Origin: Sneathiella marina
GTDB lineage: Bacteria; Pseudomonadota; Alphaproteobacteria; Sneathiellales; Sneathiellaceae
DNA length: 64,000 nt
Assembly (NCBI RefSeq): GCF_023746535.1
Contig: NZ_CP098747.1
Coordinates: forward strand, 2,130,501 to 2,194,500
Direction of reading: 5' to 3'
The translations under genes and the position numbers were made by a program. Below, piece after piece: positions 34,752 through 47,078 of the stretch; positions within the stretch are counted from its first letter, which is position 1, and every line of letters starts with the position of its first letter. The notes below the pieces were generated by a model. That model was given only the letters and a program-made list of their open reading frames with translations. It was not told the DNA's origin and ran no database searches.

Positions 34752-35702
34752 TTACCCCCGGCCGGCGATTTTGTCTCTAGCGATTTTCAATTTCGCGAAA
34801 TCCTCCCCCGCATGATGGCTTGACCGCGTCAAGGGAGATGCCGAGACCATGAGAAACCCTTTAGCATAAGCTTGCTTTTCCAGTACAGAAAATTCGTCAG
34901 GCGTAACAAAGCGGTCAATGGCATGATGCTTGACCGTCGGCTGCAGATACTGGCCGATGGTGATAAAATCGATATCGGCCATGCGCATGTCATCCATCAC
35001 CTGCAGGACCTCGTCTTTTTCCTCCCCCAGCCCGACCATCAGGCCCGATTTGGTAAAAATGGTCGGGTCCAGTTCCTTCACCCGATCGAGAAGCCGCAAT
35101 GAATGGTAATAGCGCGCGCCGGGGCGCACGGTCGTATAGAGTTTGGGCACGGTTTCCAGATTGTGATTGAACACATCCGGTTTCGCCGCCACAACAATTT
35201 CCAACGCGCCGGGTTTTTTAAGAAAATCCGGGGTCAGTATCTCGATGGTCGTCGCGGGCGCCGCTTCGCGGATGGCGGTGATCACATCGGCGAAATGCTG
35301 CGCCCCGCCATCGGCCAGATCGTCCCGATCAACCGAGGTTATGACAATATGGTTGAGGCCCATGGTCTTGACGGCCGTCGCCACATTGGTCGGTTCAAAC
35401 GGATCGAGGGCATTGGGCTTGCCGGTGGAGACATTGCAAAAGGCACAGGCCCGGGTACAAATCTCCCCCATGATCATCATGGTCGCATGTTTTTTCGACC
35501 AGCATTCACCGATATTCGGGCACGCCGCCTCCTCGCAAACCGTGGTCAGGTTGAGCCCGCGCATCAGCTCCCGCGTCTCGTTATACGTCTTGGAGACCGG
35601 CGCCTTGACGCGGATCCAGGCCGGTTTACGCTGAATGGGATTGTCCGGCCGATTGGCTTTTTCCGGATGGCGAACACGTTCCAGCGGTGTAATCTCTGTC
35701 AT
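34752..35702 (-). CDS. lipA: Lipoyl synthase
   Basis: 316 residues from ATG 35702 (GAGAG upstream); an upstream frame extension is not family-like. Radical-SAM cluster CTRACAFC and the N-terminal auxiliary cluster [13 protein letters not shown] are intact, with the C-terminal [10 protein letters not shown] supplying the conserved Ser ligand. It inserts two sulfurs into octanoyl-E2/H proteins. Its product serves the lipoyl domains of PdhB and PdhC encoded just upstream. Confidence 0.97.
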   Translation of the reverse strand: MTEITPLERVRHPEKANRPDNPIQRKPAWIRVKAPVSKTYNETRELMRGLNLTTVCEEAACPNIGECWSKKHATMMIMGEICTRACAFCNVSTGKPNALDPFEPTNVATAVKTMGLNHIVITSVDRDDLADGGAQHFADVITAIREAAPATTIEILTPDFLKKPGALEIVVAAKPDVFNHNLETVPKLYTTVRPGARYYHSLRLLDRVKELDPTIFTKSGLMVGLGEEKDEVLQVMDDMRMADIDFITIGQYLQPTVKHHAIDRFVTPDEFSVLEKQAYAKGFLMVSASPLTRSSHHAGEDFAKLKIARDKIAGRG

Positions 35703-35742
35703 AATCTCTCTGCCATTCTCTCCATGAAGCGATTCCCCGCTC

Positions 35743-35916
35743 CTAGTACATAAATACGGCGACCACGATAAGCCCAAAAAACGCGACTAATACCGTCGCT
35801 ATAAGCCAGTTAGGGATCTTATCGATAAAACCAAACCAATTATACTTTTTCTCCAGATAAATAAAGATCCAGAGACCCACCAAATTCACGGCCAGCAAGC
35901 CGTACATTTCCAACAT
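35743..35916 (-). CDS. 57-residue two-helix membrane protein, unrecognised
   Basis: An ORF starting [14 protein letters not shown] and ending VAVFMY, between lpd and lipA on the operon strand. Two hydrophobic helices (about residues 5-20 and 38-56) flank a polar loop [17 protein letters not shown]. The SD is weak. The clean two-span hydropathy, charged loop and fit into the gap (35 bp after the lpd stop, 40 bp before lipA) argue that it is real. No family is recognised. Confidence 0.6.
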   Translation of the reverse strand: MLEMYGLLAVNLVGLWIFIYLEKKYNWFGFIDKIPNWLIATVLVAFFGLIVVAVFMY

Positions 35917-35951
35917 ATCAGTTTTTCAACTTTGTCATAAAGTCCAAATGT

Positions 35952-37355
35952 CTAGAAATGGATTGCCTTTCCATACGCGTCAAGGACTGATTCATGCATC
36001 ATTTCCGAGAGGGTTGGATGCGGAAAGACTGTGTGCATCAGGTCAATCTCGGTGGTTTCCAGTGTTTTGGCGATGCCGTAGCCCTGAATAAGCTCGGTCA
36101 CTTCCGTGCCGATCATATGGGCACCGAGCATTTCGCCGGTTTTTGCATCAAAGATGGTCTTGATCATGCCCTCGGGCTCGCCAAGGGCGACGGCCTTGCC
36201 ATTGCCGATAAAGGGAAACCGCCCGACTTTCAGCTCATAGCCCGCCTCTTTCGCCGCCTCTTCCGTCAGGCCAACGGAGGCCACTTGCGGATGGCAATAG
36301 GTACAGCCCGGAATATTCTTGGTATTGAGCGGATGCACGTCTTTTTCACCGGCGATCTTCTCCACACAAATCACCCCTTCATGAGAGGCCTTATGGGCGA
36401 GCCAGGGCGGACCTGTCAAATCGCCGATGGCATACACACCAGGCTCTGCGGTGCGCGAATATTCATCCACCTCAACATGGGTGCGGTCGACCTTGATTTT
36501 CGTGCCTTCCAGACCGATATCTTCCACATTGCCGACAATCCCCACCGCCAGAATAACCCGGTCAAAGCTGTCGGAGGACGTCTTCCCCTTCTTGTCGGTA
36601 AAGGTTGCCGTGACGTTGCTGGCTAATTTCTTCAGCTCCGACACCGTGGTGCCTTTATGAATTTTCATACCGAGCTTTTTAAAGGCTTTCTCGGCCATGG
36701 CGGAAATTTCAGCATCTTCAACGGGTAGAACCCTGTCCATCACCTCAACCACTGTAACGTCAGCGCCTAACGCATTGAAGAAGCTGGCAAATTCGATACC
36801 AATGGCACCGGAACCGACGACCAGCAATTTCTTCGGCATCACATCGGGAACAAGCGCTTCCTTGTAAGTCCAGATCAGCTTTCCGTCCGGTTCCAGCCCC
36901 GGCAGCACCCGAGCCCGGGCACCGGTTGCCAGAATGATATGCTTGGCCGTGACAGTGGAGGTAACCTTTCCGTCCTTGGAAATCTCCAGCTTTCCGGCAC
37001 CGGTCAGCTTGCCATGCCCATCAATGGTCGTGACCTTGTTTTTCTTCAGCAGATGCTGCACACCGCCCGAAAGCTGTGCGGCGACCTGACGGGAGCGCTT
37101 GACGACTTTTTCAAGATCAACGGAGACACCTTCCACCTTGATCCCGAAAGAATCCGCATGATTGATCAAGTCCAGCACGTCGGCTGTCCTCAACAGGGCT
37201 TTTGTCGGAATACAGCCCCAATTCAGGCAGATCCCCCCGAAATGTTCGCGCTCGACAACCGCCGCTTTCAGTCCCAGTTGTGCTGCGCGGATGGCGGCTA
37301 CATAGCCGCCGGGACCAGTGCCGACGACCACAACATCAAAATCTGTATCGCTCAT
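35952..37355 (-). CDS. lpdA: Dihydrolipoyl dehydrogenase (E3)
   Basis: 467 residues. FAD motif VVVGTGPGGYVAAIRAAQLG, redox disulfide GGICLNWGCIPTKAL, NAD motif LLVVGSGAIGIEFASFF, and the C-terminal His-Glu pair in HTVFPHPTLSEMMHE. It reoxidises the dihydrolipoyl arm of E2 with NAD+. Last gene of pdhA-pdhB-pdhC-lpd. Confidence 0.96.
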   Translation of the reverse strand: MSDTDFDVVVVGTGPGGYVAAIRAAQLGLKAAVVEREHFGGICLNWGCIPTKALLRTADVLDLINHADSFGIKVEGVSVDLEKVVKRSRQVAAQLSGGVQHLLKKNKVTTIDGHGKLTGAGKLEISKDGKVTSTVTAKHIILATGARARVLPGLEPDGKLIWTYKEALVPDVMPKKLLVVGSGAIGIEFASFFNALGADVTVVEVMDRVLPVEDAEISAMAEKAFKKLGMKIHKGTTVSELKKLASNVTATFTDKKGKTSSDSFDRVILAVGIVGNVEDIGLEGTKIKVDRTHVEVDEYSRTAEPGVYAIGDLTGPPWLAHKASHEGVICVEKIAGEKDVHPLNTKNIPGCTYCHPQVASVGLTEEAAKEAGYELKVGRFPFIGNGKAVALGEPEGMIKTIFDAKTGEMLGAHMIGTEVTELIQGYGIAKTLETTEIDLMHTVFPHPTLSEMMHESVLDAYGKAIHF

Positions 37356-37365
37356 ATCCCGCCCC

Positions 37366-38655
37366 TTACAGCATCATGGTCAAAGGTTCCTGAATGAAGC
37401 CCTTGAAATATTTAAGAAGTTCTGCGCCCATGGCCCCGTCTATCACCCGGTGATCACAGGACAGGGTCACGCTCATCATGGTCGCAACGGCCAGAGCGCC
37501 GTCCTTGACAACGGGTCGTTGTTCACCGGCACCGATCGCCAGAATGGCCGCTTGCGGTGGGTTGATCACGGCGGAGAATTCCTTGATCCCGAACATGCCC
37601 AGATTGGAGATGGAGAAACAGCCCCCCTGATATTCTTCAGGCATCAGTTTCCCGGCCTTGGCCTTCCCGGCTAATTCCTTCATCTCATTGGAGATACTGG
37701 CCAGGCCCTTCTGGTCCGCGTTGCGAATAACCGGGGTAATCAAACCGCCCTCAATGGCGACGGCCACGGAAATATCAAAATCCTTATATTGCAGGATCTT
37801 GTCCCCGCCCCAGCTGGCATTGGCTTCGGGCAGTTTCTTGAGAGCCAGTCCGGATGCCCGGATGATGAAATCATTGACCGAGATTTTATAGTCATCGGAC
37901 CGGCCATTGAGCTCTTTACGCAGGGCCATCAGGTTGTCCATCTCGCATTCCACCGTCAGATAGAAATGCGGAATGGTCTGCTTGGCTTCCGAGAGCCGGC
38001 GGGCAATGGTCTTGCGCATGCTGGTCAGCGGAATTTCCTCATAATTGCCGTCAGCCGGTGGTGTGATCGCCGCCGGAGCGGCCGTCGCAACCGGCGCGGC
38101 CGCGGCCGGAGCGGCTGCTTGCGCCCCGCCGGAGGCAATGGCCTGTTCCACATCCGCCTTGACGATCCGGCCTCTGGGACCAGTGCCGGCAATGGCGCTG
38201 ATATCCAGACCGGCATTTCCAGCAATGCGCCGGGCCAGCGGGCTGGCGAATATTCGGGTGCCATCGCTAGCCGCTGTGGCGACAGGCGTAGCAGATGCTG
38301 TAGGAGCTGTAGCTGCGGGAGCCGCTGCTGGCGCTTCTTCTGCTGCGGGCGTTTCTGCGGCCGCGGCCGGTGCTGATCCCGCGTTGAATCCATCGAGAGC
38401 CGAGGCATCCTCGCCATCTTCAAGCATGACGGCAATCGGCGTATTGACGGCAACATTTTCGGTGCCCCCGGCGACAAGAATTTTGGCCAGGGTCCCTTCG
38501 TCAATTGCTTCCACTTCCATGGTAGCTTTGTCGGTCTCGATTTCCGCCAGCACGTCGCCGGAAGAAATGCTATCGCCTTCTTTAGCCTGCCAGTTGGCCA
38601 AAGTACCTTCGGTCATGGTTGGCGAGAGGGCTGGCATCGTAATGGTAATTGGCAT
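37366..38655 (-). CDS. pdhC: Pyruvate dehydrogenase E2, dihydrolipoamide acetyltransferase
   Basis: 429 residues: one N-terminal lipoyl domain (Lys in [11 protein letters not shown]), an Ala/Pro linker, the peripheral-subunit-binding domain ([33 protein letters not shown]), a second linker and the catalytic acyltransferase domain ending in [16 protein letters not shown] with active-site His. Single-lipoyl E2 is usual in alphaproteobacteria. 13 bp after pdhB. Confidence 0.96.
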   Translation of the reverse strand: MPITITMPALSPTMTEGTLANWQAKEGDSISSGDVLAEIETDKATMEVEAIDEGTLAKILVAGGTENVAVNTPIAVMLEDGEDASALDGFNAGSAPAAAAETPAAEEAPAAAPAATAPTASATPVATAASDGTRIFASPLARRIAGNAGLDISAIAGTGPRGRIVKADVEQAIASGGAQAAAPAAAAPVATAAPAAITPPADGNYEEIPLTSMRKTIARRLSEAKQTIPHFYLTVECEMDNLMALRKELNGRSDDYKISVNDFIIRASGLALKKLPEANASWGGDKILQYKDFDISVAVAIEGGLITPVIRNADQKGLASISNEMKELAGKAKAGKLMPEEYQGGCFSISNLGMFGIKEFSAVINPPQAAILAIGAGEQRPVVKDGALAVATMMSVTLSCDHRVIDGAMGAELLKYFKGFIQEPLTMML

Positions 38656-38668
38656 GGTCGCCCCCTTG

Positions 38669-40057
38669 TTAAGTGCGGTAACAGACTGATTTAGCGGCGC
38701 TGATCACATCATCGGCATGTGGCAGGGCCAGCTTTTCGAGATTAGCGGCATAGGGCATGGGCACGTTCTTGCCCGTCACCCGGATCACCGGTGCATCCAG
38801 ATAATCGAAGGCCTGCTCCATGATCTGGGCCGAAATCTCGGCGCCCACACCGCTTTGCGACCAGCCTTCCTCCACTGTTATGCAACGATTGGTCTTGCGG
38901 ACAGAGGCCAGAACCGTTTCCATATCCATGGGCCGGATGGTCCGCAGGTCAATCACCTCGGCGCTGATCCCGTCCTCGGCCAGGGCAGTTGCCGCGGCAT
39001 TGGCATATTCCATCCCCATCCCGAAGGAGACGATGCTCACATCCTCGCCAACACGATCGATTTTTGCCTTGCCGATGGGCAGGACGAAATCATCGAGGAC
39101 CGGCACCTCAAAGCTTTGACCGTAGAGCAACTCGTTTTCCAGGAAAATTACCGGGTTGGGATTTCGGATGGCCGCTTTAAGCAAACCTTTGGCATCGGCG
39201 GCGGAATGCGGTGCAATAACAATCAGGCCCGGCACATGGGAATACCAGGACGCATAACATTGCGAATGCTGCGCCCCCACCCGGGAGGCAGCGCCGTTGG
39301 GCCCGCGAAACACGATCGGGCTTTCCATCTGGCCGCCGGACATATAACGGGTTTTCGCGGCGGAATTGACGATCTGGTCAATGGCCTGCATGGCGAAGTT
39401 AAAGGTCATGAACTCGACGATGGGACGCAGGCCATGATAGGCCGCGCCCACACCGATCCCGGCAAAGCCATGCTCGGTAATGGGGGTATCAATCACCCGC
39501 CGGGCGCCAAATTCATCCAGCAGCCCTTGCGTGACCTTATACGCGCCCTGATATTCCGCCACTTCCTCTCCCATGACGAAAACCCGCTCGTCCAGGCGCA
39601 TTTCCTCGGCCATGGCATCACGGAGGGCTTCACGGACCGTGGTTGACACCATCTCGGTGCCCGCCGGGATCTCCCCGCTGGCGTCATAGGCATCATGGGT
39701 TTGTGTGGTTGTCGCAACGGGTGCCGCCGGTGCCGCGGCGGCGGGGACATCATTGAGGGGCGCAGGCGCGGCAACGGGCGCAGCGGCCATGGCGTCCATG
39801 CTGGCCGCATCCTCACCATCTTCAAGCAACACCGCGATGGGGGTATTGACGGCGACATTATCCGTATCCCCGGCAATCAGGATCTTGCCGATTTTCCCTT
39901 CATCGACGGCTTCCACTTCCATGGTGGCCTTGTCTGTTTCAATTTCAGCAAGCACATCGCCGGAGCTGACATCGTCGCCTTCTTTTACCATCCACCGGGC
40001 CAGTTTGCCTTCGGTCATGGTCGGCGAGAGGGCCGGCATTAAAATTTCTGTTGGCAT
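38669..40057 (-). CDS. pdhB: Pyruvate dehydrogenase E1 beta with N-terminal lipoyl domain
   Basis: 462 residues, about 130 longer than ordinary E1-beta because an N-terminal lipoyl domain ([15 protein letters not shown]) and Ala/Pro linker precede the transketolase-like domain ([35 protein letters not shown] and the following TPP-contacting region). This added lipoyl domain is a known alphaproteobacterial feature, so the complex has swinging arms on both E1 and E2. Long antisense ORFs across its linker are compositional shadows. Confidence 0.96.
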   Translation of the reverse strand: MPTEILMPALSPTMTEGKLARWMVKEGDDVSSGDVLAEIETDKATMEVEAVDEGKIGKILIAGDTDNVAVNTPIAVLLEDGEDAASMDAMAAAPVAAPAPLNDVPAAAAPAAPVATTTQTHDAYDASGEIPAGTEMVSTTVREALRDAMAEEMRLDERVFVMGEEVAEYQGAYKVTQGLLDEFGARRVIDTPITEHGFAGIGVGAAYHGLRPIVEFMTFNFAMQAIDQIVNSAAKTRYMSGGQMESPIVFRGPNGAASRVGAQHSQCYASWYSHVPGLIVIAPHSAADAKGLLKAAIRNPNPVIFLENELLYGQSFEVPVLDDFVLPIGKAKIDRVGEDVSIVSFGMGMEYANAAATALAEDGISAEVIDLRTIRPMDMETVLASVRKTNRCITVEEGWSQSGVGAEISAQIMEQAFDYLDAPVIRVTGKNVPMPYAANLEKLALPHADDVISAAKSVCYRT

Positions 40058-40090
40058 TGTTTATCGTCCTTTTAAACCTGTCGCGCGGCG

Positions 40091-41125
40091 TTACGCCACA
40101 ACATCCGTATAAAGCTCTTCGGGTTGCGGTTCCGGGCTGTTCTGCGCAAATTCCACGGCGCTGGCGACAATCGCTTTCACCTCCCGGTCGATTTCCTTCA
40201 ACTCATCTTCGGTGTTGATCTTGTCGGAGATGATTTTCTGGCGGATTTGCTCAATGGGGTCATGTTCCGCGCGCTTCTTGTTGACCTCTTCCTTGGACCG
40301 GTATTTGGCCGGGTCAGACATGGAATGGCCGCGATATCGATAGGTTTTCATCTCCAGGATAAACGGACCCTTGCCGGATCTTACCCATTCCACCGCTTTG
40401 CGTCCGGCTTCGGCGACGGCCAGCACATCCATGCCGTCCACCTGCTCGCCTGGAACATTAAAGCTTTCACCGCGGCGATATAGCTGCGTCTGGGCCGATG
40501 ATCGCTTGACCGAGGTGCCCATGGCATATTCGTTATTCTCGATAACATAGACCACCGGCAAGCCCCAAAGCTCCGCCATATTGAAGCTTTCATAGACCTG
40601 GCCCTGGTTGGCCGTGCCGTCGCCCATATAACAGAGCGTGACGTCGTTGGTGCCCTGGTATTTCTGGCTGAACGCCAGCCCGGTTCCCAAGGGGACGCAG
40701 GCGCCGACAATCCCGTGGCCGCCATAAAAGTTGGCGTCCTTGCTGAACATATGCATGGAACCGCCCTTGCCTTTGGAATAGCCGCCTTCCCGCCCGGTCA
40801 GTTCCGCCATAACGCCCTTGGCGTCCATGCCCGACGCCAGCATATGGCCGTGATCCCGGTAAGAGGTAATGACCGCATCATTTTCGGTGATCGCCGATTT
40901 CATGCCGACAACAACCGCTTCCTGACCGATATATAAATGACAGAAGCCACCGATCAGCCCCATGCCATAAAGCTGCCCGGCCTTTTCTTCAAAGCGCCGG
41001 ATCAGAAGCATGTCGCGGTAAAATTTAAGGATGGAGTCCGCGGCAAACTTGGGCGCTGATTTTCGCGTCGTTTTCTTTGCTGCGGTTGTCGATTTTTTGG
41101 ATGTCTTTGCGGCTTGTCGTGCCAT
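40091..41125 (-). CDS. pdhA: Pyruvate dehydrogenase E1 alpha
   Basis: 344 residues. TPP motif GDGTANQGQVYESFNMAELW...NN and the phosphorylation-loop region TYRYRGHSMSDPAKYRSKEEV are present, with HMFSKDANFYGGHGIVGACVPLG. A basic Lys/Thr/Ser N-terminus (about residues 1-28) is longer than strictly needed. It decarboxylates pyruvate with E1 beta. First gene of the pdh operon; unusual inverted repeats lie upstream. Confidence 0.96.
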   Translation of the reverse strand: MARQAAKTSKKSTTAAKKTTRKSAPKFAADSILKFYRDMLLIRRFEEKAGQLYGMGLIGGFCHLYIGQEAVVVGMKSAITENDAVITSYRDHGHMLASGMDAKGVMAELTGREGGYSKGKGGSMHMFSKDANFYGGHGIVGACVPLGTGLAFSQKYQGTNDVTLCYMGDGTANQGQVYESFNMAELWGLPVVYVIENNEYAMGTSVKRSSAQTQLYRRGESFNVPGEQVDGMDVLAVAEAGRKAVEWVRSGKGPFILEMKTYRYRGHSMSDPAKYRSKEEVNKKRAEHDPIEQIRQKIISDKINTEDELKEIDREVKAIVASAVEFAQNSPEPQPEELYTDVVA

Positions 41126-41231
41126 ATCACCTCCCGTTGATTAACGCAACCGGAACCCTGTATCGGATCACCGCCGCGTGTCTGACTAACTGGAATGTGG
41201 CGGATCAGGTGTTAATAAACAAGAAATATCA

Positions 41232-41271
41232 CGATAATTAACTGAATTACGGTTAATTACGTTAATTATCG
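41232..41271. promoter_or_regulatory. 11-bp inverted repeat upstream of pdhA
   Basis: CGATAATTAAC (41232-41242) and GTTAATTATCG (41261-41271) are perfect inverted arms 18 bp apart. A third related half-site, GGTTAATTAC (41251-41260), lies between them, so the motif GTTAATTA occurs three times in 40 bp. It sits about 110 bp upstream of the pdhA ATG. The lack of a U tract favours a regulator-binding array. Confidence 0.5.
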
Positions 41272-41342
41272 GTTTTGCTGTCGGAAATTCATACGCAAGT
41301 AACAAGCCTGCAGCACCGACATAAATGCCATCTGTTTATTGC

Positions 41343-41356
41343 ATATTACGTAATAT
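41343..41356. promoter_or_regulatory. 14-bp perfect palindrome between ftsB and pdhA
   Basis: ATATTACGTAATAT is fully self-complementary. It lies between the ftsB stop and the pdhA repeat array. Possible operator or chance AT-rich dyad. Confidence 0.3.
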
Positions 41357-41413
41357 TCGACATTCAGGAGAGGCGGTAAACGACATAAACCGAAAGAAAC
41401 AGGGTTTATTCTT

Positions 41414-41725
41414 CTATTTGCGGTAAATGACAATTTCGTCCGGATGCGCCAGCCCCAGAACATCCCGGCTGCGTTCTTCGAGCATATCCGTATCCAGATT
41501 CTCCGGCCGGAGAAGCGAAACACGTTTTTGCAACGCCTGCTTTTCATCTTCCGTAACCAGGTAGACCGCCTCCGCCTTATCGATTTTATGCTGAAGCTTG
41601 AGATAGGCGAACAGCCCCCGATCCCCCTCGATCAGATGGTAACTGAAATAGGCCACCGCGAGGATCCCCAAAATAGGCCCCGCCCCGGCCTTCGCCCGCT
41701 TGCGTATTTCTATACCAATACTCAT
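41414..41725 (-). CDS. ftsB: Septum formation initiator FtsB/DivIC family
   Basis: 103 residues: short cytosolic start, one transmembrane helix (about 17-33, ILGILAVAYFSYHLIEG), a leucine-zipper-like periplasmic coiled coil (LKLQHKIDKAEAVYLVTEDEKQALQKRVSLLRPE), and a conserved C-terminal LGLAHPDEIVIY. It bridges FtsL and FtsQ in the divisome. The eno-ftsB-pdhA order is common in alphaproteobacteria. Confidence 0.9.
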   Translation of the reverse strand: MSIGIEIRKRAKAGAGPILGILAVAYFSYHLIEGDRGLFAYLKLQHKIDKAEAVYLVTEDEKQALQKRVSLLRPENLDTDMLEERSRDVLGLAHPDEIVIYRK

Positions 41726-41814
41726 TTTACCAGTGAATCAAATCCTACGGCTCAGGTCAACGTAAATATTGGAAAAACAACATTAACGCTGCTTCTTCAA
41801 TCACATCCGTCAAT

Positions 41815-43110
<1,296 letters not shown>

Positions 43111-43944
43111 TCAAAGGTTTTTGGCAAGGGTATCGAATTTCTGAAGGGTACGTAACAAACTTTCCATTTCGTCGATTGGCACCATGTTGGGGCCATCGGA
43201 TGGTGCATTATCCGGATCCTGATGGGTTTCCATAAACACCATGGAGACACCGACACTGACCGCGGCGCGGGCCAGCACTGGCACAAATTCTCTCTGGCCG
43301 CCGGAAGTGGCACCCTGCCCGCCCGGCTGTTGCACGGAATGGGTTGCATCGAAGACAATGGGACATCCCGTTTGCTCTGCCATGATCGGCAGTCCGCGCA
43401 AATCGGAGACAAGGGTATTATAGCCGAAGCTGGTACCGCGATCGGTCAGAAGAACTTTATTATTGCCGCTTTCCACAATTTTATTGGCAACATTTTTCAT
43501 GTCCCAAGGCGCCAGGAACTGGCCTTTTTTGACATTTATCACTTTCCCGGTTTTTGCCGCTGCAACCAGAAGATCCGTCTGCCGACACAAAAACGCGGGT
43601 ATCTGCAAAACATCGACGGCATCGCCCAAGGCGGCGCAATGCTCTGCCACATGAACATCTGTAAGCACAGGGATGCCAAACTCGCTTCGAATGCGCTCAA
43701 ACACCGGAATTGCCGCCTCCAGTCCCAGACCGCGTTCCGTGGCGATGGATGTTCTGTTGGCCTTATCGAAAGAGGTTTTATAAACGAGGCCGATTCCCAG
43801 TTTTTGGGACATCTCGAAAAGCCGGCCCGCCATGTCCATAGCATGTACCATGCTTTCCATTTGGCAGGGTCCCGCGATAATGGCGAGGGGCAAGTCATTT
43901 CCGACTTTGAGATTGCCGATTTGAACGTGACGATTTTCAGTCAT
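43111..43944 (-). CDS. kdsA: 3-deoxy-8-phosphooctulonate synthase
   Basis: 277 residues, TIM barrel with IIAGPCQMES, VYKTSFDKANRTS, VLTDVHVAEH, NVKKGQFLAPWDM, LTDRGTSFGYNTLVSDLRGLP and FDATHSVQQPGG. It condenses PEP with arabinose-5-phosphate for the KDO of lipopolysaccharide. The Asn in INVKKGQFLAP suggests a metal-independent form. Two bp after pyrG; KDO activation needs the CTP made by PyrG. Confidence 0.96.
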   Translation of the reverse strand: MTENRHVQIGNLKVGNDLPLAIIAGPCQMESMVHAMDMAGRLFEMSQKLGIGLVYKTSFDKANRTSIATERGLGLEAAIPVFERIRSEFGIPVLTDVHVAEHCAALGDAVDVLQIPAFLCRQTDLLVAAAKTGKVINVKKGQFLAPWDMKNVANKIVESGNNKVLLTDRGTSFGYNTLVSDLRGLPIMAEQTGCPIVFDATHSVQQPGGQGATSGGQREFVPVLARAAVSVGVSMVFMETHQDPDNAPSDGPNMVPIDEMESLLRTLQKFDTLAKNL

Positions 43945-43946
43945 AT

Positions 43947-45587
<1,641 letters not shown>

Positions 45588-45621
45588 TTATAACCAATTA
45601 AATCAGAGCCGTGAAGTAAAA

Positions 45622-45643
45622 GAGGCGGCAAATCTGCCGCCTC
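45622..45643 (-). terminator. Rho-independent terminator after secG
   Basis: Perfect 9-bp arms GAGGCGGCA (45622-45630) and TGCCGCCTC (45635-45643) with a 4-base loop. The minus-strand exit is TTTTA and the plus-strand exit ends in nine T. It lies just beyond the secG stop and isolates tpiA-secG from pyrG. Confidence 0.8.
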
Positions 45644-45666
45644 GTGATTTTTTTTTGATCTGCTCG

Positions 45667-46020
45667 TTATTCCGAGATCGGAGCCGAAGGCTCCGCCGGC
45701 GTTGCAGGCACGGCTGGCGCCGTCTCAGTGGTAGCTGGAGCGGTTGATCCCGCTGGTGCCGGCACTGTTAAAGGAGAATCCAAAATAGAAGCTGGCGCCG
45801 TATGGGCTCCGCTCACAATGGCCAGCAAAATACTGGTGACCATAAAAGCACCCGCCAAACCAGCCGTGGTCCGGGTCAACAGATTCGCCGCCCCCCGACT
45901 ACTCATGGCGCCGCCACCGCCGCCGATACCGAGTGCGCCGCCTTCTGAGCGTTGCAACAGTACGACTGCAATCAAGAATATGGCGATTAAAACATGAATC
46001 ACCAAAAGAACAGTTTGCAT
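45667..46020 (-). CDS. secG: Preprotein translocase subunit SecG
   Basis: 117 residues from the ATG at 46020, where the family begins (QTVLLVIHVLIAIFLIAVVLLQRSEGGALGIGGG). Two transmembrane helices (about 2-22 and 50-70) flank a Gly-rich loop with RGAANLLTRTTAG. A Pro/Ala/Thr-rich C-terminal tail follows. Auxiliary subunit of SecYEG. Downstream of tpiA, a conserved pair. Confidence 0.93.
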   Translation of the reverse strand: MQTVLLVIHVLIAIFLIAVVLLQRSEGGALGIGGGGGAMSSRGAANLLTRTTAGLAGAFMVTSILLAIVSGAHTAPASILDSPLTVPAPAGSTAPATTETAPAVPATPAEPSAPISE

Positions 46021-46122
46021 TTTACATTCAATCCCGGACATCAGGCGACCAAGGCCGCCACAAGAGAATTACGATTGCTGGGCTTCTACACCAAAGTTAA
46101 TCAGATTACCAGTCACAAGTTT

Positions 46123-46881
46123 TCATATACAGACGTTAACAATCGGCCAGAAATCTTCTGCCGTTAAACTCGCACCACCGACCAATGCTCCGTCGACATT
46201 TTCCACAGCCATCAATTCACCGGCATTGCTTCCCTTAACGGATCCGCCATACAGCAGCCGAACGCGGTTTGCGTCATTCATCAATTCGTTCAGCTCAGTA
46301 CGTATATGGGCATGAACAGTCTGGACATCCAGTACCGTTGGCGTTTTTCCTGTCCCGATCGCCCAGACAGGCTCGTACGCAATGACTGTATTGGCAGCAG
46401 TCGCGCCGCTGGGCAGGGAATTTCTAACCTGATCTGAAATAACGTCCAGGGTTGTGCCCGCCTCACGCTCGGACAGTGTTTCGCCAACGCATACAATGGC
46501 AATCAATCCTTCGCGAAGCACGGCTTCCGCTTTGGATTTCACGTCAGCATTTGTTTCACCATGATCCGTACGACGTTCGGAATGGCCAACAATACAGTAA
46601 TGCGCACCGGAATCCTTTAACATCGTCGCGCTGATATCCCCGGTATGTGCACCCTTTTCATTTGCATGGCAATCCTGACCACCAACGGCAACGGGACTAT
46701 CCATGGCAGCTTTCGCCAGATCACGCAGTAACGTTGCTGGCGGGCAAATCAAAACATCGCATGCCGGATCGGAAATTTTGCTGGCGCGAGCCGCCAAATC
46801 CTTGATTTGCAGAAGCGATTCATCTGCCAAACCATTCATTTTCCAGTTTCCAGCAATAAGGGGACGTCTTGTTTCCGGCAT
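46123..46881 (-). CDS. tpiA: Triosephosphate isomerase
   Basis: 252 residues from ATG 46881 (GAGGAAG RBS). Motifs: AGNWKMN (Lys), CIVGHSERR (His), and the active-site loop [12 protein letters not shown] (Glu), [12 protein letters not shown] and [10 protein letters not shown]. Interconverts DHAP and GAP. A 13-bp dyad TCCTAA-A-TTAGGA lies at 46919-46931, in the gap shared with the divergent ppiD. Confidence 0.97.
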   Translation of the reverse strand: MPETRRPLIAGNWKMNGLADESLLQIKDLAARASKISDPACDVLICPPATLLRDLAKAAMDSPVAVGGQDCHANEKGAHTGDISATMLKDSGAHYCIVGHSERRTDHGETNADVKSKAEAVLREGLIAIVCVGETLSEREAGTTLDVISDQVRNSLPSGATAANTVIAYEPVWAIGTGKTPTVLDVQTVHAHIRTELNELMNDANRVRLLYGGSVKGSNAGELMAVENVDGALVGGASLTAEDFWPIVNVCI

Positions 46882-47078
46882 ATTCTTCCTCAAATCTTCA
46901 TTGAAATTTGTCTATTTGTCCTAAATTAGGATCGTATGCCACTTTTTACGCCAGAAAGATACTGCTTTGCGAAATTCAATGTTGCTCCGGCCTCAGTGCC
47001 CTCTATAATCAGCCCGCTGCGACGCGTAGCCCAAGAAAACAGTAATTTTGTTCATAACAATATTTGGTAACCGATAAT

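Noticed and set aside
35103-35753. 216-codon ORF antisense to lipA
   Set aside because: The sense frame is intact lipoyl synthase with all cluster cysteines; the antisense translation has no recognisable domain.
38717-39646. 309-codon ORF antisense to pdhB, and 214-codon Ala-rich ORF antisense to pdhC (38045-38689)
   Set aside because: Both lie opposite well-conserved coding sequence or its Ala/Pro linkers; third-position bias produces such open antisense frames.
46919-46931. TCCTAA-A-TTAGGA dyad between tpiA and ppiD
   Set aside because: Symmetric but short and AT-rich; without promoter evidence it was not listed as a separate operator.
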